Source: Rhizobium sp. Pop5 (lineage in GTDB: Bacteria > Pseudomonadota > Alphaproteobacteria > Rhizobiales > Rhizobiaceae). Taken from it: a stretch of DNA of 64,000 nucleotides. The notes under the pieces were generated by a model that was given only the letters and a program-made list of their open reading frames with translations, did no database searches and had not been told where the DNA came from. Made by a program: the position numbers and the translations under genes. Where the stretch lies: positions 439,519-503,518 of the forward strand of contig NZ_CP099401.1 in assembly GCF_024721175.1 (NCBI RefSeq), read 5' to 3'. How positions within the stretch are numbered: position 1 is the first letter of the stretch; each line of letters begins with the position of its first letter. This document shows, piece after piece, positions 60,291 through 64,000 of the stretch.

Positions 60291-61055
60291 TTATCGTGTG
60301 GTATAGCCACCATCGATGACGAGGACTTCGCCGGTGACATAGCTTGCCGCCGCTGAGCAGAGAAACAGAGCAGCGCCTGCCACCTCCTCTGGTTGCCCGA
60401 CCCGCCCCATCGGGGTCATGCTGCGCCAGGTCGGAAACCAGCCGGGATTTTCAATGCCGCCGCGCGACAGGTCGGTCTCGATATAGCCCGGCGCGATGGC
60501 GTTGACCCGGATATTCTCGGCGGCAACCTCGCTTGCCAGACTCTTCGTCATCATGTGAACTGCCGCCTTGGACGTGTTATAGGCGACCTGGTTCTGCGGG
60601 ATGTTGGAGACGAGACCCGACATGGAGCCGATATTCAGGATGACACCGCCGCCCTGACGCCGCATGGGCGCAAGGGCCGCCCGGCAGGCACGGAAGACCG
60701 CGTCGACATTAACGGTCATGATCTCGCGCCAGATGGCGTCGGAAAATTCGCCGCTGTCGCCATGAATGGCGATGCCGGCATTATTGACGAGAATGTCGAT
60801 ACGGCCAGTCCGCGAAAGGGTTTCGGTGACGATCTCGTTGGCCGCGTTTTCCTGCTTCAGGTCGGCCGCAATGAAATCGCAATCGACGCCGGCCTTGGAG
60901 AGCCGCTCCTCCGCCGCGCTACTACGCGTTCGTCCCGTGATGACGATCTTGGCGCCTGCCTCGCCGAGCGCCTCTGCAATGGCAAGCCCGATGCCGCGTG
61001 TACCACCCGTCACCAGCGCCACCTGTCCGTTGAGGCGGAATCTGTCGAAGATCAT
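60291..61055 (-). CDS. SDR-family oxidoreductase
   Basis: 254 residues. I chose ATG 61055 (AAAGGA seven bases upstream) over the ATG six bases before it, which sits on the ribosome site. Motifs: VTGGTRGIGLAIAEAL, ITGRTRSSAAEERL after strand 2 (Arg suggests NADP(H)), NNAG, Ser in NIGSMSG, Tyr/Lys in YNTSKAA, and AIAPGYIETDLSRGG. The C-terminal SMTPMGRVGQPEEVAGAALF is common in sugar/polyol and acetoin-type reductases. Convergent with the VOC gene, and 72 bases downstream of the trehalose-phosphatase on the same strand. Substrate unknown. Confidence 0.87.
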   Translation of the reverse strand: MIFDRFRLNGQVALVTGGTRGIGLAIAEALGEAGAKIVITGRTRSSAAEERLSKAGVDCDFIAADLKQENAANEIVTETLSRTGRIDILVNNAGIAIHGDSGEFSDAIWREIMTVNVDAVFRACRAALAPMRRQGGGVILNIGSMSGLVSNIPQNQVAYNTSKAAVHMMTKSLASEVAAENIRVNAIAPGYIETDLSRGGIENPGWFPTWRSMTPMGRVGQPEEVAGAALFLCSAAASYVTGEVLVIDGGYTTR

Positions 61056-61126
61056 GGCCATTTCCTTTCTGTGATGGTGGCAGGCGGGTACATCCTCTTC
61101 AGATGTCGGTGCTCTGCGGCGGCACC

Positions 61127-61885
61127 TCAGGCGGCCAGTGCGGCAATGACGTTTCTGACCAGGGCAGCCGAAGACAGCCTGCTCGTGGCGCAGCTCGGGG
61201 CGCCGATAGCGCCGACGCGTATGGAAACGCCGCCGCGAGCATTGGCGATGGCAAACATCGATTCGTCGGTCAAGTCGTCGCCAATGGTGATGGGACAACG
61301 GTTCCTGAAAGGGTCGGACTGGAAGAACCGCTCCAGCGCATCGCCCTTGCTCGACCGTGCCGGGCGCAGCTCGAACACCATCTTGCCGAGCTGCAACGCC
61401 CAGTTCGGTCCGGCGACCTTCGCGTAGTGATGCATGCGGTCTTCGAGAACCTTTTCATATTCGGGCGCAAGCCGGTAATGGGCGGCAACGGCAGCACCCT
61501 TGTCTTCGATCAGGACTCCAGGATAGTGCTCGGCCTCGGCCGTCAGCGCATGTTTCAACGCCTGAAACTCAGGCGTCGCCTCGAGCGTATGCATTCCGGC
61601 CGCACTCCGGATCTCCGCGCCGTGAAGGCCTGCCGTCGGAAATGCAAAAGGCTTGAACAGCGCGTCGGCATAGGCAAGCGACCGTCCGGTGACCAGCGCC
61701 AGGGCGCCTCCGAGCTTGTTCGACAGGCGATGAAGCTGTCCGGGCAGCGCCTCCGGAACCTCGATTGCATCCGGCGTGGGTGCAAGATTGAGCAGCGTCC
61801 CGTCGATATCGAGAAACATCGCCCAGCGGTCCGGCTCGTCCAGAACCAATGAAAGCATTTCCTGGGTGGCGTCGTCGTCTTGCAC
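61127..61885 (-). CDS. otsB: Trehalose-6-phosphate phosphatase
   Basis: 252 residues from GTG 61885 (GGAG six bases upstream); TTG at 61906 would add seven. HAD phosphatase motifs: FLDIDGTLLNLAP (nucleophile Asp), LVTGRSLAYAD (motif II), the lysine in RPARSSKGDALERFF (motif III) and TIGDDLTDESMF (motif IV). AGLHGAEIRS and GVLIEDKGAAVAAHY lie in the cap region. Dephosphorylates trehalose-6-phosphate; otsA is not in this window. It is divergent from the ROK gene at 62028. Confidence 0.92.
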   Translation of the reverse strand: MQDDDATQEMLSLVLDEPDRWAMFLDIDGTLLNLAPTPDAIEVPEALPGQLHRLSNKLGGALALVTGRSLAYADALFKPFAFPTAGLHGAEIRSAAGMHTLEATPEFQALKHALTAEAEHYPGVLIEDKGAAVAAHYRLAPEYEKVLEDRMHHYAKVAGPNWALQLGKMVFELRPARSSKGDALERFFQSDPFRNRCPITIGDDLTDESMFAIANARGGVSIRVGAIGAPSCATSRLSSAALVRNVIAALAA

Positions 61886-62027
61886 GGCATTCTCCAAACT
61901 CGGCAATCATGAAGCTAGGTCGCCAGGCGACGAGGGCAAGATGGTGCCGGTCGCCGGAACATCCGCAGGCAAGTCCGCGTTTTATCTGGCCGCCCATTCG
62001 AGCACTCATGCCGCAGAAGGTACATCG

Positions 62028-63113
62028 ATGGCCAAGAGCAGTTCCAAGCACCGCGATGAGGTCAATGCTCCGTTGGCGCATGGCGCCACGATTTTGCCGC
62101 TGGTGACCATCGACGACTACAATAATGAACTGCGTGACAAGAACGGTTTCGTCGGCGACAACGCCAACAAGAAGACCTTCCAGCAGAAGCTCGACGATTG
62201 GAGAAAACGCGTCCGCAAGTTCGGGGACGACCCGATCGGCAAGGTAGCGACGGCGAAGCTTTCCAAGAAGAAAATCGAGGCTCTCCTGAAAGGGGACGAT
62301 ATGGAGGCTGCTGCGCTTGTGATGGGCGCGGTGGAGGATTTCTCCCAGGACTTTGCCGAGGTGATCCGAAAATTCCTCAAGGACGAGCGCTGGTCCAAGA
62401 CGGAGCGCATCGTCGTTGGTGGCGGTTTTAGGCAGAGCCGTTTTGGCGAATTGGCGATCGCGAGAACCATGGTTCTTCTCAAAGCCGCCGGCGTCAATAT
62501 CGAGGTTCTGCCGATCGGCCATCATCCCGACGAGGCGGGGCTGATCGGCTCCGTGCACCTGATGCCGCCCTGGATGTTCAAAGGCTACAAGGCGATCCTG
62601 GCGGTCGATATCGGCGGCACAAACGTCCGCGTCGGCATAGTTGAATTTGGAAAGGAAAGGATGCCGCATTTTGCCGATGCGCGAGTCTGGGAATCGGAGA
62701 TCTGGCGCCATGCCGATGACGAGCCGAGCCGCAGCGCGACAATAGAGAGGCTGGCGGCGATGCTGCGCGACCTGATTGATAAGGCCGAAAAGGCCGATCT
62801 GAAACCCGCGCCCATTATCGGGATCGCCTGCCCCGGGATCATCAAAGCCGATGGTTCGATCGAACGCGGCGGGCAGAACCTCCCAGGCGGGAACTGGGAA
62901 AGCGACAGCTTCAACCTTCCCGCAGCGCTGATGAAGGCCATTCCCGAGATCGGCGACCACAGCACATTCGTGATGATGCACAATGATGCCGTCGTGCAGG
63001 GATTGTCGCAGATCCCCTTCATGAACGACGTGTCGAGATGGGCCGTGCTGACCATCGGCACGGGTTTGGGCAATGCGCATTTTACCAATCGCGAGGAAGC
63101 GAAGGCGCGATAG
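62028..63113 (+). CDS. ROK-family sugar kinase with circularly permuted motif order
   Basis: 361 residues; ATG 62028 is seven bases after AAGG. Residues 1-120 are hydrophilic and helical without known family. Residues 127-175 read IVVGGGFRQSRFGELAIART ... IGHHPDEAGLIGSVHL, the GGG/adenosine and AGLIG region that normally ends a ROK protein. Only then come the normal N-terminal elements: AVDIGGTNVRVGIVEFG (phosphate-1, 192-208), CPGI near 267, HNDAVVQG with the catalytic Asp (about 318), TIGTGLGN (about 341). The zinc motif CxCGxxGC is absent, as in glucokinase-like members. The order implies a circular permutation with the break at the kinase's usual C-terminus. Substrate: a sugar, probably glucose-like. 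Confidence 0.8.
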   Translation: MAKSSSKHRDEVNAPLAHGATILPLVTIDDYNNELRDKNGFVGDNANKKTFQQKLDDWRKRVRKFGDDPIGKVATAKLSKKKIEALLKGDDMEAAALVMGAVEDFSQDFAEVIRKFLKDERWSKTERIVVGGGFRQSRFGELAIARTMVLLKAAGVNIEVLPIGHHPDEAGLIGSVHLMPPWMFKGYKAILAVDIGGTNVRVGIVEFGKERMPHFADARVWESEIWRHADDEPSRSATIERLAAMLRDLIDKAEKADLKPAPIIGIACPGIIKADGSIERGGQNLPGGNWESDSFNLPAALMKAIPEIGDHSTFVMMHNDAVVQGLSQIPFMNDVSRWAVLTIGTGLGNAHFTNREEAKAR

Positions 63114-63555
63114 CCGCTTATGCCCCATATGATCAGCGCGCCCCGATCGTGAGGCATTCCCTGCCTGCCGCAGATTCGGCGCCTTATGGTAAACATAAGG
63201 TAAACAAAGAAGAATTCCGCAAACGGAAATGAAATGCCGGGTAAGTTCCGCTAGAGAGAGGCGGCCCATTCACGCGTAGCTGGTTGATGGGTCACTCTGT
63301 TAAGCGCGATCAAGCCGCTCGGTGACTGGATTGAGCATAGTCGCCGGGGCTCGATTCGCCTAGCAGGCTCGCTACAATTTTACCTTTGATAGACGAACCA
63401 AATCTGATGCTCGCAATCGGCCGGTGCGGCGCCCTCCCCTCTACCTCGGCCACATTGGAAAAGATGGTGATAACGCTGACGAACGGTTTTCGTCAGGCTC
63501 AAATTGCGCTTATCTCGCGGCCTCACGAAAGTTTTGCGCAGACGAAAGATGGATC
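63114..63555. other. Non-coding region with small inverted and direct repeats
   Basis: 442 bases without a convincing gene. CCTTATG-GTAAA-CATAAGG (63182-63200) is a seven-base-arm hairpin 69 bases after the ROK stop, and GGTAAAC occurs twice with a 12-base period in the same place. No T-run, so terminator function is uncertain. The rest shows nothing recognisable. Confidence 0.4.
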
Positions 63556-63732
63556 ATGAACTTCAAGGGAATTAGCGCGCCGCTCAATGCAGGCCGCCTC
63601 GAACAGATGCTCGGCCTTGCTCCGTCACGACGTGATTCTGAATCCCATGACGCAAATGATAAGACCTCAGGCAGCGAGCCGGCCCGCGGGTTGGAAGCGG
63701 AGAGCCTTTACCGTCCCTCTGCCTATAAATGA
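63556..63732 (+). CDS. Possible small hydrophilic protein
   Basis: 58 residues from ATG 63556: MNFKGISAPLNAGRLEQMLG followed by a Ser/Asp/Glu-rich, probably disordered tail ending LYRPSAYK. The open frame extends upstream without a better start. Ribosome site is weak (GAAAGATGG). No family recognised and no partner gene nearby; chance ORF remains possible. Confidence 0.3.
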   Translation: MNFKGISAPLNAGRLEQMLGLAPSRRDSESHDANDKTSGSEPARGLEAESLYRPSAYK

Positions 63733-64000
63733 GAACAGGGTTCGCCTGAACCGGCCTTTACATGCTGACGAAGGCGAGTCGTCGCCCTTATCGACACATC
63801 GAATTGCGGCACCTATATTGAAGCCGTCCTATGTTCGTTGCCATTGTCAGCTGACAACTGCGCTAAGATTCCGGAATTCCACGTAATTTCTCTGTCGAAT
63901 CTGGTGCGTTATATGTTTGCTAACCAAGAAATCGCTTGACGGAATCGCCAGACTCACGATCATTTGCGCAAAATTACCCAATTTATCAGGATTTGCGTGA
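63733..64000. other. Right-edge region without recognised genes
   Basis: 268 bases, A/T-richer toward the end. No ORF with a convincing start and ribosome site, no tRNA-like fold and no long repeat seen. Confidence 0.4.

Noticed and set aside
61569..63269. A 566-codon open frame on the minus strand
   Set aside because: Antisense to the ROK gene and overlapping trehalose-phosphatase in another frame; no domain seen.
63587..63886. A 99-codon plus-strand frame near the right edge
   Set aside because: No ribosome site, unusual composition and no motif; overlaps the slightly better small frame at 63556.
1..64000. CRISPR arrays, tRNA/rRNA genes, insertion sequences, replication origin
   Set aside because: Looked for regularly spaced repeats, cloverleaf-like sequences, transposase motifs and repABC genes; none were seen.

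Overview
The window looks like an accessory-rich stretch of a Rhizobium replicon, most likely of the R. leguminosarum/etli group (chromosome or large plasmid). The basis is high G+C coding sequence, many ABC and TRAP uptake operons each with a local regulator, a RapA-type cadherin-like adhesion protein, and frequent TTG/GTG starts behind good ribosome binding sites. No tRNA, rRNA, CRISPR array, insertion sequence or replication origin was found.

Layout. 1-8.6 kb: a sensor kinase cut by the left edge; an Lrp-family regulator divergent from a polar amino-acid ABC transporter plus homocysteine S-methyltransferase; a MarR regulator divergent from a ClC chloride channel with CBS domains; a VapC toxin remnant. 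8.6-12.7 kb: a minus-strand organosulfur-type operon (LLM monooxygenase, permease, binding protein, ATPase). 13.0-22.2 kb: an IclR regulator divergent from an eight-gene operon (ribose-type ABC importer, amidohydrolase, D-amino-acid-type PLP enzyme, RidA, M14-like deacylase). 22.2-31.7 kb: an unrecognised TIM-barrel protein and a LacI repressor, divergent from an operon with a TIM-barrel isomerase, a sugar ABC importer and a GMC oxidoreductase, suggesting oxidation-first glycoside breakdown. 31.8-45 kb: PPK2, a diguanylate cyclase, an ArsB/SLC13-type permease, an aldo/keto reductase with LysR, a small gene plus rpsU with a 50-residue companion, RapA, a LuxR regulator, and a DUF4173 membrane protein with a CreBC-like two-component pair. 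44.9-51.6 kb: TetR regulator, TRAP transporter, shikimate dehydrogenase and fused 3-dehydroshikimate dehydratase, a complete quinate/shikimate-to-protocatechuate module. 51.6-58.5 kb: polyol/tagatose catabolism (LacI, ADH, SDR, PfkB kinase, GatZ-like protein) whose binding-protein gene is frameshifted and whose permeases are absent. 58.6-63.1 kb: TetR with tautomerase and VOC protein, an SDR, trehalose-phosphatase, and a ROK kinase. The last 0.9 kb holds almost no genes.

The points most worth a second look are the ROK-family kinase at 62028-63113, whose motif order indicates a circular permutation (the usual C-terminal GGG/AGLIG segment precedes the phosphate-binding DIGGT segment); the IclR operon, a combination of importer, lactonase-like hydrolase, PLP enzyme, RidA and deacylase for which I know no described pathway; and the polyol locus with a broken binding protein and intact enzymes. 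All functional statements come from reading motifs and context; no database search was run.
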